A stretch of 64,000 nt of DNA from Phalacrocorax aristotelis (Eukaryota > Chordata > Aves > Suliformes > Phalacrocoracidae). The notes below the pieces were generated by a model, which ran no database searches, was not told the origin of the DNA, and was given only the letters and a program-made list of their open reading frames with translations. Shown here piece after piece: positions 1 to 13,700 of this stretch. The DNA lies in contig NC_134282.1 of the NCBI RefSeq assembly GCF_949628215.1, forward strand, positions 20,812,723 to 20,876,722, given 5' to 3'. Position 1 is the stretch's first letter, and each line of letters opens with the position of its first letter. The translations under genes were made by a program, and so were the position numbers.

Positions 1-3000
1 TTTTCTGAACCACCATGTGTTTTCCAGAATTGCAACCTTCATGGCTACAGCTTGTTTCCAACACAGGAGAACCACATCCAGGAGCATAAACTGTGAAGTG
101 ATGAGCAGAACCCTCAGCTGCCCCATGTGCTTTTCCCTGTACATGAAGATCAGCACAAGGAAGCTGGCTGGTGTCTCCAGGTAAGGTAAAAAGAGGTTTA
201 GCAGGTCAATAAATAGCTGTCTGTTAGAGAAACTTGGGGTGGAGATCTTTGTGGTGGAGAATGAATCATGAACTTGTGGATTACCCAGTGTTCTTGTCTA
301 AGAAAACAAACAATTTGTTGCCAATCTGGACAAATGGTGATTTTTTTAATTTTTTTTTTTTTTTTTTTTTGTGAGCAGGACTCATTTAAAGCCAATGATG
401 ACAGCATGTCTCATCCCAGGTTGTTATAAGAAATCCTACATTCAATTCAACCCTCTTAATAGCCTGCCTACTCTCCTGCTAGGAACAGAATGATAGTAAA
501 TACTTTGTACCATTTTTTTTTTTTTTCCCCCCCGTATTTCACATAACAGTACTGGCACTGATGGCTTGCACTGGTGCGCCCTAAATCCCAGCCGTAGAAG
601 CAACGTGCTGCTGTTGACAGTGATGCTAGCAGGATTTAAAAGGCTGGTCGTTGTTTTCCTGGCAAGCCCTTCTGCAAGTCCCTTGGTGTCTCTCCACCAC
701 CCCATCCCCAAAAGGCCAGGTGATGCCTCTTGGACACACAGGGCCATACCAGGCAACGGGAACCCAAGGGGACCAAAGCTGTGGCCCCTGCCACCTTTCT
801 TGGCAGCACACAGCCTGTGCGCTGAGCCACCGCAGGTCAGAGGAAAGCCAACCTCAGTAACATCAGGGGCAAGTCTTGTTCTCAGGCAGTGATTCAATGT
901 GGACCAAAACACCCACACCGTACGATATCAAAGCTTGCAGACAGCACAAGTGAAAAGTAATCTCCATGTACCTGATCTGTTGATTGATCGATGTTCCTCT
1001 GGGATGGATAAAGCTGTCTTATAGGTCTGGCCTGGCCCCTCACCTGCTCCTAGCAGAGGGGAATGGAGCCATTGGTATTGGTTCAGTTTCCATGGCTTTT
1101 GTAAAACTGTGTTTTGATGTTTGAATTTACCTGTATCTAATGTAGAAGGAGTCCTTTGTGCAACCCTGACGTTAACCATGGTAGGATGAGGCGTTAGTTT
1201 TACTCCTCTCTACTTCCAGGCAAAGTTTCTGCGTGCAGGCAGAAGGAAGGCAGGTTCGGGGAGTACTCTTCCAGCGCGCGGGGCCTGAGGAGGGGACGCA
1301 CACTGCTCCCTCGACCCTGTTAGAGGGTGATGTATCACCCTGCATGTGTGGTGTCGCACATAGCTCTCCATTTCTGTCTGCGTGTCTTCCCTAAGAAGAA
1401 GGATGTCTGTCTTAGCACCGCCTGTAAAAATTAGGAAATGGTGTTTTATAGCTTGGCAGGCATGGAAGCTGGGGCTTGACCACTGTGCCATGAGGGGATA
1501 GCATGTTCTCCCTTTCATTGTTTAAAATACGTTGATTTGAACACTATAACAGATTAAGGCACTGTGGGTGTTTAAACTTTCAGGATGATTGATCACCTCT
1601 CAGAGAGAGGCAGATGGTACCATGATGAGTTCCAGATCTTTTCAGTTGAGCATCTCCAGGGAAAGCTTTATGGACCAGGCTGGGAGGAGGGTGCTTTTAA
1701 TTTAATTATTTTTTAAAAAAAAAAACAATGTAGGTTTTCAAATCAAATCCTCTTGGCTCATAAACAGCAACTCTAAAAATTGACTCAGTTCAAAATAAAC
1801 TCCCTGACCTACTCTAGGTTATGGATCAGGTGAAAGGGCCTTGGTTCACAGTCCCCCCAAAGGCTTTGGGAAGGCTTGGAGTGGGTCAGACTTTGTGCCA
1901 TGGTCTCACCCAAGTGCTGCTGCATGGCCCCTGAAGGGAGCCCAGGTCTCCTCCCAGCCACGTGGCTTTGGACAGTGACCACTGCTTGGGTTACCCTACT
2001 TTCGGGCTCTTGATCCCTGGAGTAGGAACGTACTTTCAGACCCACTTCAAATACTCCTGGTGGAGTGGCTGTACTGACACTGTTAGCCCAGCAACCCTGT
2101 AACGGGGCTGATGCTCAGTGAGCTATCATTGATCTTCATTAGTGAAAAGCAACAAGGAACTAATGAGCAATGCTCAGGAGCTTTCCCAAAAACGTCCCGT
2201 TGCTCTGCTAGCCTTGGTTGTCTGAGGAGGGGGAGAATTGATTAGAAAAAGTAATTTGCCTTCTTGCTTTCTGGCATAGCTTTTAACACTTTTCAGCAAG
2301 TGTGCTGTGCTGCATCAGCCCTCCCTTCATCTGAAGCAGGTTCCCCCAAGCACCCCCTGTGCCTCAGAGCAGCAGCACCTGTCTCCTTGTTGGGGGCTGT
2401 ACCTCCAGATGCCCCTTTGTCCCCGTTGTTTGCCGGGGAGACTGGGAAATCACACATTGGCTTCAATTCACAAACTGTTAACTGTGTGGACACTGAAGGA
2501 GCTGAATAGTCTTTTTGAAGGCAGTTTCTGGGCTTTATGGTGATGTAAAGTTTCTCCGTAAGCCAGTTGGCAGCACCACCTGGGTAAAAGCCCGTGCTGT
2601 GTCACTCTTCCTTGAAGTGCACTCCCAGCCTGCCCAAACCCCAGCTATGTGCCTGTTTGGGCTGTCTGGCTTGCCTTCTGCAATTAGTTAAAGGTTATTG
2701 TAGGTTTAAAATGTTGCCTGCTTTGGCAGTATCTGGAGTCCCTTAAGGCAAAGATGCCTGTTTATTGTTTTAACACCATCTAAGCACAACACAGAAAAAT
2801 CCCTGTAGAAAAAAGTATTTCAGTGAAGCAGATTTTTTTCAAAAAGAAGTCTTGGCTGGCCTCTGAAACTTAAATGCCATTGGAAACTAATACTAAGGGG
2901 TTTGGGTGGGTGTTTTTTGTGGTGTTTGTTGTTTTGGGTTTTGGTGTTTTGTTTTTTTTTTTGCTTCCTCCATAAATCACATCTCAGAGCTTTTGTTATT

Positions 3001-4035
3001 CTGCTTTCATCCTGTTTTATCTTCTCAACGCTGATAAAGAGCACTTAGTTGTTGTCCCAGATCCCCAAGAGGTAAGCAGAGCTCCCGGGGTTGCTGGTGG
3101 TTTTCCTGGGGGTTGAGCAAGGCCATGCTCTAGCTCCCAGGCATCATGTGAAATTGGTGGTGGTGCCCATGAGACCACAGTCAGCCCACACCGCGGCAGC
3201 AGCCTGGTGTGCAGTGGTGGTTTACCAGCGCTGATGGCTCCACCTCTGTGAGCATGCCTGTTCAGTCGCGGGGCTTCTGCTGCGCAAGCCTGCTTGCAAA
3301 CAAACATTGCCAGCATCGTGCTGGGCTGGGAAAAACGCTGGCGAGTAACAAAATAACTTTCCACTAGCTGCCAGTCGGTCTTCAGTGGGGCCCATCAACT
3401 GTGTTTTGTGCTTTGTCTGAGCATCAGTGGTGTTAGGACAGTCTGCCTGTGCAGTCTTGTTTCTTTGTGCTGGAAAATGGAGGGGAAAAAAAACCCTAAT
3501 AATCTTTCCTGGCCGTGGTTCTCTTAAGTACAGCTGCTGGCAGCCAGGGCTGCACATGCGTGGGGCTGGGTTGGTAACATGGCCCATCTCCTCTAGGGCC
3601 ACAAGCCACACAGGCTGCTGAGCTGCCTGTGGCTACTTGTCATGTGTAGGGGGCAGAGGAGGCAGCATCGCACCCCATGTGCTGGGGGCTGGCCTGCCAC
3701 CCAGCCCGCTCGGGGCTCCCAGGGGTGCCTGCCTCTGCTGGGGGGCCTGCTGGGAGCCACCGTATCCCAGACCTTCAGGAACAGCTCCTCCAGGGCTCAA
3801 CCTTTTTAACACTAAATACCCAGCCACCAGATAAGCCATCTCCAAAAGGAGGAAATCCCTTTGTGGGGTGGGCTTGCATATGAATTAAAATAAGCAAATG
3901 CCCTGAAATCTGTTTTGGGCTTATCTTCAGAGGAACTGGAATATCCAGTTCATTATGAAGATCCCCACATCCCTCAAAGTGTGAAGCAAGGCATGGCTGG
4001 GAAGTGAGAGTCTGTCTGTTGGGCTGTTTCAAGGT
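1..4035. other. Non-coding stretch, no supported gene
   Basis: I see no recognisable gene here. The stretch contains a long T-run near 345-370, another at about 511-526, and a T/G-rich low-complexity patch at about 2908-2962. The ORFs are short and overlap on both strands, as expected by chance. A weak exon-like segment at 28-180 ends at a GTAAGG donor and is open in one frame, but its protein is not recognisable (see findings). Whether this is intron or intergenic cannot be decided. Confidence 0.6.
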
Positions 4036-4077
4036 TGTGTGTATATATACATATATATACACATAGGTATACACACA
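4036..4077. repeat. TA/CA-type microsatellite
   Basis: An impure alternating purine-pyrimidine tract made of GTGTATATATACATATATAT-like units followed by ACACATAGGTATACACACA. It sits about 150 bases before the CR1 fragment. It is a simple-sequence repeat with no coding content. Confidence 0.8.
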
Positions 4078-4225
4078 TGGGTTGTTTGGGGTTTTTTCAC
4101 TTCAGCACCCATATTTTAAGCTTTCCCCGCACTCCACCAAGGCCATGCAGAGGAGCAGCCAGCCCAGCATTATGGTGTGCCTTCATTTCACACACATTGA
4201 TGGGAAGATGCTAAATGACAGGAGA

Positions 4226-4417
4226 ATTTAAGAAAAAAATTTTTTACAATGAGGGTGGTGGAACACTGGCCCAGGTTGCCCGGAGAGGTGGTAGATGCCC
4301 CATCCCTGGAAACATTCAAGGTCAGGTTGGATGGGGCTCTGAGCAACCTGCTCACTGCAGGGGGTTGGACCAGATGACCTCTAAAGGTCCCTTCCAACCT
4401 AAACCATTCTATGATTC
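4226..4417 (+). mobile_element. CR1 LINE fragment, 5'-truncated 3' end
   Basis: This is the 3' end of a chicken-repeat-1 (CR1) non-LTR retrotransposon, sense strand. Diagnostic stretches read in order: an A-run then T-run followed by ACAATGAGGGTGG, GGAACACTGGCCCAGG, TTGCCCGGAGAGGTGGTAGA, GGGGGTTGGACCAGATGACC, and the terminal CCATTCTATGATTC. CR1 copies in birds are typically 5'-truncated and lack target-site duplications, as here. Only the 3' untranslated part is present, so no reverse transcriptase is encoded. The ORF at 4215-4529 simply runs through this relic. Confidence 0.93.
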
Positions 4418-4789
4418 AGTCCTCGTCTTGCTTGCACCTGGGTGGGTGCAGGTGGCAGTCCTGCTGCTCAGTAGGAGCAATCACACTTTGCTGGGCCCTG
4501 AAGCATTTGCTTGTTTCTGGTTACTCTAAGCCAGGTAATGTGGAATAAACACAGAGGTCTTCTTAATTCTCCAGCTCACTAGAGAAGACACTGACATATC
4601 ACTCTCTGATCCTTTCCTACTATTAACCAGCAGGGCAGCCACAAGTGAAATGGAAATATCTCTGTATATATAATGCCTGACTGTACAGCCTGTGTGCCTG
4701 CAGTACCTTTTGAAGATTTTTCCAGTAATCTGGCACATGATGAACTGGAATGATTTCTGATTTCACTCCTGACCCCCCTCATCGTGCAT

Positions 4790-5250
4790 GCATAATTTAG
4801 CAAGAATAATGAGCCAGATCATCATGTCTGCTATGATACACCAGCTGATGAAGTGGCCTATCATCTCTGCAGCTAATAGCTCATCCTGGTGCGAGCAGTG
4901 GTTTGAATGTCTTGGCTTTTACTGAAAGCACTGAAACTTCTGAGTGGATTTATTTCGCTTTTCTCCTTGCATTTGATGTGAACTTCATGCTAATGCATTT
5001 CAACTCTCTTGATGTTCCTGTCAATATTCCAACTTTCACATCTTTGCCAGTGAGGAGCAAATCAATTAGGTTCCTAAAACTTCACAGGAGTGATGGTTTC
5101 AAAGCAATTGCTTGTAAACACATTACTCAAGGAAGACTATTAGCAGAATGTTCTTCTTATAGGTTTATCTTCCAGAAGGAAAAAACTCAGGCTTCAGTAT
5201 CTCTGGGTGCTTTTTCTGCCGTACTTTCCCTTTTGGGAGTCTTGTAACTA
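4790..5250. other. Possible conserved non-coding element
   Basis: An AT-leaning, complex sequence with no simple repeats. It contains TAATGAGCCAGATCATCATG, GCAGCTAATAGCTCATCC and CATGCTAATGCATTTCAAC, which resemble homeobox/POU-type binding sequence. A 114-codon ORF (4903-5247) lies within it, but I recognise no protein domain and the translation looks like chance. The call rests on sequence character only; no alignment was possible. It could equally be unconstrained intergenic DNA. Confidence 0.25.
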
Positions 5251-7172
5251 CCATGTGAGATTCTAATGTTATATAAAATTAAACTTTTTGAAGAAAGAAA
5301 TATAGATGAGATCTGCCTAAATTCTGAATTGTACTGATTTTTTCTGCTTTGTTAAATGGCAGCTGTGGTAATGATCTTTTCTGAGGATGAGGTTTTAATA
5401 GCAGTGCACATTATACCAATGTTTTCCTAAAAGCATGAAGTGGAATTCACACTTAAATTATGATTTGATTAAAAGTGGGATTATGTGAACTCACAGTAAT
5501 GATCTTTCAGTAAGAATAATTCCTTTCATCTTTCTGAGGGTAAGCTGGGAGGAACCCTCTTGGAATAAGCAGGGTCGGTCAGAGTGTTATTGTAAACCTC
5601 CCATTGTTTTAAGAAGAACTTGGGACATTTATTGAAATACAGTGCTGATGCGTGCCTGTAAAGTTACAGTGCATCCACCATCCTTCCTTTTGGTGGGCTG
5701 CAAAAATCTCTTTATACCTCTTTTTTGTAAAGGTAAATCTGAATATTGTAATTTTTAAAGATTTTTAAAAGATTTTTTTATAGGGTTTTAAAGATTTTTT
5801 TTCAAACCCCTCTGCCAGCGCTCAGCTGGACAGGGAGAAGGGGGTTCCCCTGCAGCCCTCTGCTCGGCAAAGTCCCACCACTCCACTGCTTTCTCTTTGC
5901 CATTTTAGGAACCATGCACATCTTTTGCCCCTTTGGGCATGCGGTTGGCCAATGCTGTGCTGCGGCCCAGAGCCTGGGACATGATGCTGTGGAGCCTGTT
6001 GAGCCACTTGAACAAGAAACAGCTGCTCTGCCTTCTTTGGTCTCTCTGGTTTTAGACATAAGTTGTTTTTTTCCCAGCTTCATTCGGTTGCCATCTTCAG
6101 AGCTTCTTCCCTGCCTGAGAAGACCCTGGAGACAAACGCATCTCTGTCATTTCTCGCGCTCAGTAGTATTCGGATGCCTTGTGTGCCCCAAATTGCTGAA
6201 GCAGAGCTTCACTACTTTGTGCTGGGGAATTATAGGATCCTTTGCCGTCGTGGACACTGTGACTGAAATTCAATTGGGTATCTCTGTCCCACATGCTATT
6301 TGTTAATCAACCATGGGACCAGTTGGCATTTTACAGGCAGCCAGCGGGTGAGCACTCTTGCAGCTTGTCATTCACAGCTTGCTGGCTTGTGCTCAGGATG
6401 TAGCTTGTTGCAAACATAGAAACTTCTCCGGAAAGTTTGGCAGGTTGTGTTCTTTGAGAATAGTGGTTGTGCCATGGGCTTTGTAATACATTTACTTTGA
6501 TACAAATATTATTTTATTAAGTTTGATGGGAGAACTAAACAAAATATTTTTGGGGTAGTTATGTCAGCCTTAAGCTGCTTTCCCATGTTAATACCCCATA
6601 AATAAAAAAATGACGACATATTCTTTGTTCAGAACCATACACAGACTGTTGCACAATATCCTTCTTACTGCGGATGAGCTTTATTTTCTATGATTTTTGA
6701 CTCACCATGGTTGGATGAGTAGCCAGGAGCTGGCTCTGAGCAGAAAACAGACCCCTGGGAGGGGACGAGCCCGGCGGCTACAGCAGGGCTGGGATGGCAG
6801 CAGGGGTGGCCATGGTGGCCGGGGAGGGGTGCGCTGGCTCTGCTGGTGGTCGCCGCCCTGGGTACATGGCAGGAGCTGTACCCTGTGAGAGGAGGGGTGA
6901 GTCTTGGCAAAGGCCCTCCCGCACATCCAGTGGTTGATGGTGGTGATGGTGTGCAGTGGAAACGACTGGCGAGTGTGATGTTCCCTATGTCAAAATTGGA
7001 GCTGGTGGCTTAGGCTGGGGATCAGGGACAGCTCAGCAGAGAGGGGATGTTTTTGTACCCTCACCAGCTGACTGCCCTTTACCTGTCTGTGTGTCTCAGG
7101 GTCCCTGGGACTAGCTGGCAAGAGCTGCATTCATCTCCTTGCTGCAGTGGTTGCACACATGGGTTTGCTGTG
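5251..7172. other. Non-coding stretch, no supported gene
   Basis: No gene is recognisable. An AT-rich patch at about 5740-5805 repeats AAAGATTTTT-like units (three near-copies). The ORFs at 5802-6306 overlap on opposite strands and have no recognisable domains. Around 6740-6860 the sequence is GGGG/CC-rich, which suppresses stop codons. Confidence 0.6.
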
Positions 7173-7766
7173 TGCCATGGTTCAGCCCCAGTCAGCAACT
7201 AAACACCACGCAGCCTCTTGCTCGCTCCCCCCACCCCTCTGGGATGGGGGAGAGAATGGGAAGAGCAAAAGGCAAAAAAAAGAAAACTTGTGGGTTGAGA
7301 TAAGAACAGTTTAATAATTAGAATAAAATAATAATGATAATATTGATTATCATAATAACAATAATGATAATATAATAAAAAGGAAAAGGGAAAAACCCAG
7401 AACCACAAAAAATACAACAGCTCACCGCCCGCCGACCAACACTGCTGGTCCCCAAGCCGCGATTGCTGCCTCCCTCCCCCAGCCAGCTCTTCCCAGGTAA
7501 CACACTGGGCATAACGTTACATGATATGGAATATCCCTTTGGCCAATTTGAATCCGCTCTCCTACCTGTGCCCCCTCCCCTCCCGGCTTCTTGTGCGCCC
7601 GGCAGAGCATGGGAAGCTGGAAAAGTCCTTGACTAGCACAAGCACTACCCAGCAACAACTAAAACATCTGTGTGGTATCTACATTGTTTTCATGCTAAGT
7701 CCAAAGCACAGCCCTATGCCAGCTGCAGTGAAGAAAATTAACTCTATCCCAGCTAAAACCATGACA
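7173..7766 (-). mobile_element. Solo LTR of an avian ERVL-like endogenous retrovirus, minus strand
   Basis: Read on the minus strand this is a complete LTR beginning TGTCATGGTTTTAGCTGGG and ending in GGGCTGAACCATGGCA. It is flanked by a perfect 5-bp target duplication, CTGTG (7168-7172 and 7767-7771). Five-base duplications and TG...CA ends fit ERVL-type elements. It retains the minus-strand ATTAAA poly(A) signal (7310-7315) and the following TTATCTCAACCCACAAG block. The TATA region present in the copy at 13.8-14.3 kb has decayed here to CAGTGTGTTACC. No internal viral genes flank it, so it is a solo LTR left by LTR-LTR recombination. Confidence 0.93.
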
Positions 7767-10700
7767 CTGTGCCATGCCATCCCCTTGTTCCACCCTGCGG
7801 GACACAGTCCAGCACCACAGCCCCCGTCCAGCTGTGAGCACGGCAGCAGCTCTGCTGGCTCGCAGGGCTGATCCTGTAATGCCAACGCTTAAAAGGAAAA
7901 TTTACCTGCTGCCAGCATTTAGATGCACAAGAGAACTCTAGTCTTCGCAAGTCCTGAGCAGCAGCAGTAAGCAAAGGGCTGCAAAGGGGGACGCAGGAAA
8001 GCAGCTATCCGATGGGGATGTAATGCCAACCTGAGCTGCCTTGCCCTGATGCTTCAGGGCCAATGATTCCAGATTCACACTGGGGTATCCCCAGAATTAA
8101 AACATGTGCATGGAGCTGCTTTTGCAGGCAGGTAGCAGACTCTGCTCAGAGTAAGACTGTGTAGAGCTCCTTAAGTCTCTTACTCAAATTATTTCCATAC
8201 TCAGCCCAAAAGCACCGAAGTGATGTAAGCACACTCGGGCATTAGAGGCAGCCCTAGGAACTCATGCAGGCTGTGACCCTGGGTGCCACTGGCATTTTTA
8301 GCTAATTTCTTGTGCTTCAAATAAATGTCAGAAGAGTTGAGGGACACGGACAAAGTGCAGGAGAATACCAAAATGAGCTGCCATCACTTACATGGTGAAG
8401 CCTTAACAGGCAGCAGGGCCTTGCTGTACTATCCTGCAAGCACAGCCCTTATGAAGGGCTGGGTTCATCCCTTTCTTCACTGCCAGACTGCTTGCCTGCA
8501 GATTTTGAACATCCTTCAAGTAAAAATCAAACAAAGCTGTCCTCCCTGCTCAAAAGCTCCCAATTTGTCTCTGCCAGTGGCATGCTGACGCTAATGGGAG
8601 CTGGCGATGGCGAGTAACGGCAGATATTGTGGCACTGCAGATGGAAAGTCCAATGGGGGAGTGAGCACGTGCTCTATGTCTCACTTTCCAACTCCAAGCT
8701 GATGCGGTTCAGCTGCCAACAGCAGGCAGAAGGCAGAGAAAGCCTGCAGCTTGGGAGAGGCTGAGCTGAGTTTCCACAGGAGGGGTCCAGCAGGCTCTCC
8801 TCCAGCTCCTGGCACCACAGAGGCTCCCCAGCTCTCTGTTCCTTTCCTGGGGTGTTGCTCATGCACTGTCTCAACCCCACAGTCTGAAATGTCATTTATG
8901 TGCTCTGTATATTTTGCTTCTTCCCACCGTCCTTCAGCAAGGTCCTAGAGTAAGCAGTAGCAGAAGGGTCCCAGTGTTTCTTCTGTAGGCAGTGGCTGAG
9001 CGGGATGGGATGTGTGCTTCTCCCTCAGATGTCATGGGCAGCTGCAAGACAGCCAGTTTAGAAACTGGTGCTGTCTTTGAGGAGAATCACAGTGATGATG
9101 GCTCCTTCCAACCCCACTCATTCCAGCTGATATCCCTATGCTGTTCTGCTTTCCTTCTCATCTCCATATTCCTAATTTCTCCTCCTAACCCCCTGTCTCT
9201 CCCCGTTTCATCCCCCGTCCTGTAGTCGGGGCTGGCTGTGGTGGTATGACCAGGCATCTTTCTGCAGAGGCATAGGACATGCTCCGATTGAAACAGGTGC
9301 TTGCAGAAACACGGAAGGCTGCTGAGACCAACCCCTCCACATTATCCAAGTGCTGCTCTGCATCAGAACAAACTGCAGTAAGGTTTTAATTGAGTCAAAA
9401 CAAGGATTTTTTTTCTCTTCCCATTTCTGACATAAGCATTCCCACTAAAACCTTCCTGAAAAATTCAAGCTCAGGCAAACACCTGGCTTGGAAAAAAAAA
9501 TTCAGTGTACTTGATTTCACTTGTGCAGCTTTACAAGCACCTGAAAAGGAAAGGTGTGGAGGCAGAGAGTGCTAGGTAGTTGGTGGCTGCAGCTACCTGT
9601 AGTGCCCATGAGGCCTCGGAGCAGAGAGGAAGCAGCTGGCTGGGGCGCAGGGCTGCCGGCTGAAGTGTGCTTCTTGCATGGCACCAATGGCCAAGGCTGA
9701 CAGCGGAGCTCGGCTCCGACTTCATCAGGAATTAGATTAAGATAAAATCCTATCAAGGTTTCCCTTTCTAATTCTTGCTTTTCACTGGGTACACACAAAT
9801 AAGCATTTAGCATATAGTGCATGGAGCTTTTGGTGCCTTTTGAAAGATTTCTTTAATACCAAGGCTCACTGGAAGTAGGTCAACTGAAAAATAAGTAAAT
9901 TACACTTGCAAAAATGCATTAGGAGTTGCAGTGTGCATAAATCTAGCTGCCATTTAGCAGAGGTCCTAACAAATTAGAAATTAAAGTTTTAGATAGAAAA
10001 GTTTTCTAGGCTGCAGTTGGCAAAGCAGCCTCTGCCTCTGGGCTCTTTGCCTGCCCTGATGTTGCTTTTCCACCTCACCTGGAGAGCTGCAGGAGCAGTG
10101 TGGGGGGCAGCTCATGACACAGCTTCATGTGTCAGATATCCTGTCTTTTCTTTTAAGGTTATTCCATACAAACTTGTTTCTGGTGCACTCTTTATAAAAA
10201 GGATTAATGTTGCTACCACTAGCAAAGCCCTGTTCAGGGGCAACGAGTGCTAGGCACTCCTCTGAAAATCAAAACCTGCAGCTTATGTTGATATGATGTT
10301 TGGGCATCACCAGGGTTTTGAAGCTTGAAGCCTTCAAAATCATTCCCATTTTGGTCACTGAAAAGCCAAACTCATAAGCTTGCAACTGCTGCTCTTTTTC
10401 TTAATCATTGGGGTGGGGGAGGGGAGAGGAGCTCCAGGGAAATACAGTTTCAGCAATCAAAATTTAAGTGTCTCTTAGAGAAAAAAATCCAAAACACCCT
10501 GAAACCCCAATCTTTCAAAACCATAGTCTGAGTATGCCTAGCCAGAAACACTAGGAAATCTGTTTCTCGCAGGACATTCCTTAGCCTCCAACAAACATTT
10601 TAAATACCAAGTCTCCAAGAAGCAGCAAAGCAAAGCAGTTTAACATAAATATATTGGGAGAATTGTGATGACAAATACTTTGAAAAAGGCATTTAAAAAA

Positions 10701-13700
10701 ATATTAGTGTTTTCTTGTTTCTCAGGCTTATAGTTTCTGGGCCAATCACCTTCAAACTGCAGAAAATCAAGATTTTTTCCTCCTCTCCCTCTCCTCCCAC
10801 CTAATTTGAACATTGTTCTCTTTCCCAGCGTGGTTCTAGTTCTGCTGCCTGCCAGGCATGTCTCTGCCTCCAAACACATACAAAACTTGTGTTGTATTTA
10901 AAAATAAATGTTTGTTATGCCTTGGCACCCATGCTCATCCAGCTCCCATTTGAAGGGTAAGTAGTACTTGATTTCCTTTAAAAGGCGGCAGAAGACTAGT
11001 AGTCAAGAAAAATAGTTTTGAAAGTGCCTTCCTTTAAACACCTCTCTGGGTGTTTATTTTGCTGACCTTATGTGCTCTCAGATACTCAGGTGGGGAAGGT
11101 ACTTCAGCATGTGCTGCAGAAATCAGTTAGATAAGCAAGTTTAAAGCACAGTGTGTTAAGTGCTCATCTGTATTGCAGATAGACCACTAAGCACAGTTAC
11201 TGGGCAGTCCTGAGTACAGCCAAGGGCAGTCGGACAGGGAGACTTTTAACTGCTACCTGAGTTCGTGTTATATTACCTTCACAAGTGGTGACCGTATGTA
11301 AGCCTGGAAAACTTCTCTTTAACTCTTCATTGCTGCTACGGCTTCTTTATGCTTGCATGGTGAGAAAATTCACCCCAGCACCACAGAAGGCAATGTGAAA
11401 ACCCCACGTCGCTGTGTTAAGTCCTCTTGTGAAGCAGAACCATGCTTTGAAATGCTAAGAGGCTTCTTCCTTGTCTGTCTTCATCTTCTCCTCCCGTTCC
11501 CCAGCTGTTCAGCAGTGAGTGTGTCATCCTCCTTGCTGTATCAATTTCTACTGCAGGGCTGCAGTGTGATGCCACCACTGAATTCTTCTGTCTGATCAAG
11601 TATTTAGCTCATTTTTGCTAAAAAATGCAACTTGGCTCCTGGATATAGCATCCCTGTGACCTTGAAAAGCAGGAGATGCTTGCTTGCTTGCTTCGTCAGG
11701 GTAACGGTTTGTGTGCTCTAAAGCCCTGGGGTCCTGAGCGCTAAATGTATGATAGTCAGCACTGGAGTGAGGAAACTCGATTACAATTGCAGACACTAAT
11801 GTCCTGTCAGCTCATGGGATTGCTGTCCTTTGTAACTGTGACCAACACAAGGCAACAAGGCCTTGTAATAAGGTTCGGCTGCTTACCAACACCCCAATGT
11901 GTCACCTTTTTTATTATGCCAGCTGCATTTTTCAGGAGTGGCTTCTACATTCCCTGTCTTGGGACCTTGTCTGAAATTCCAAAATACCTTCTTGTGCCTT
12001 AACTTAGGTTTTGCATTTGTTTATTTTATAGCTTTCAGGGAAAAAGCCCTGGTTTTGCAAGGGAGAGGGGGTAGCCTGCACGATTGCACTGCACTGAGTG
12101 TCAGTTGTTACCAAGCCTATATATTTAATTCTCCACAAAAACTTTAAAAAGAAAGCTATAGTAATTCTACTCCAGGTTAAATGCTCTTTTAAATGTAGGG
12201 AGGGAATTACAGTTGTAGAGAGCTAGTAGTTTCATTGTATTTGAAGTAGATTTTCTCTCATTTTAAAATCTTTTATTAAATAGCATGCAGATATTTCTAC
12301 ATCTGTTCATGTTTTCATGCAAAACCATACATTTTTGGGACATTGTTATATATGCATCCAAGACAAAGAAAGAAGAGGTAAGGCAGTCAAGATGTACAAG
12401 TGCTCCTGCACCTTCAACAACACAAGTAGAAGCTGAGGCCTGACAGAGGCTCCATTTCTGAGAAAACTCAGCAAATTTCTCCTGGGACTGGAACAGAGAG
12501 GCACATGGTGATGGGGGATGAGACTAGGACTGCATACCAAATCACCTGCGTGTCGCCAGTGGCTTTTCATCCTTGCTGGCATTGGGTTTTTGAATCTTGT
12601 TAAAAGAAAGAGCACTGAGCATTATGAGTGTATAGGCTCCTCAGAAGAAATAAAACCACTGCCCAGGAGCTTTGCTGAGGCCCAAGCTGTTGGAGGAGGT
12701 GGCTTTGGCCAATTTATAGACAGAGGTAAATGAATGGGAATATTCTCTGCCTTGCAAAGTCTTTGCCACTGGAATCCCTCACAGGTCTGGAGCTCTTTGG
12801 CAGCATAAAGAGAGTCTTCAATCCATATGCATATACATGGCAGATGGCTGTGCCTGTGCACTCAACTGATCTTTTGAAATCATTGCTATGATGTGACTTT
12901 AAACTGATGCTTTCCATACCCCCGTGTCCTGGAGTGGTGAGTCCTGCCTGCATAACAGAACAGCATTGTCCCTTGCAAGGTTAAGATAACAGTAAATGAA
13001 AATGCAGTTTTGCTTGAACGCAACAGAATACCTATCTGGAAAGATAAGAGATTCTGCTGCAATCAGTAGTTAGGTCTGTGTACCAGTAACATGTCAAGTG
13101 CGGGACAATGGTTTTCTGTTGTAATTCCGTTTTAAGCTTTTAAAATTGTGACTCTCCATCGCCTCGGCAGCTGTAGAGTAGCTCAGCTCCCCTGACTGCC
13201 ATGGAACTCCATTGATTCACTGTGTTTGCACATGGTTTTGCTGAGGAAGGTGAGGGTGAGCACTGTGTGGTGATGCTCAGCGAGGACGGCAGCCCTGGCA
13301 AGCAGACCTATCCTCTGCCTCACTGCCTGGCTCTGCTTCGTGCAGTGTGGGATGACCTGAATAGCTTCCTTGGAAAGATTTATTAGCTTCCCTCTAAACA
13401 GGGATCAAGGCATGATGATGCAGTGCTGATCACAGTTTGGATGAGGACCGGTCTCTGTTTGCCTGGTTTTTCTTACAGTCACGACTCTTTCACTGTTTCA
13501 AAGGAGCAGAGACAGGGCATGAAACTCAATGGAGCACCTTTCTTTTTCTTTGTGTGCAAGTTAGTTATTATTATACATTTTGTCACTTGGGTTATACATA
13601 ATCATAAATCAGAGCCAAGCAAATCGGAATGATAAATACATTACCACAAGCAAAATACATGGGATATTTGTCTTTGCATTCTCTTAGTTAGCTGTTTTGC

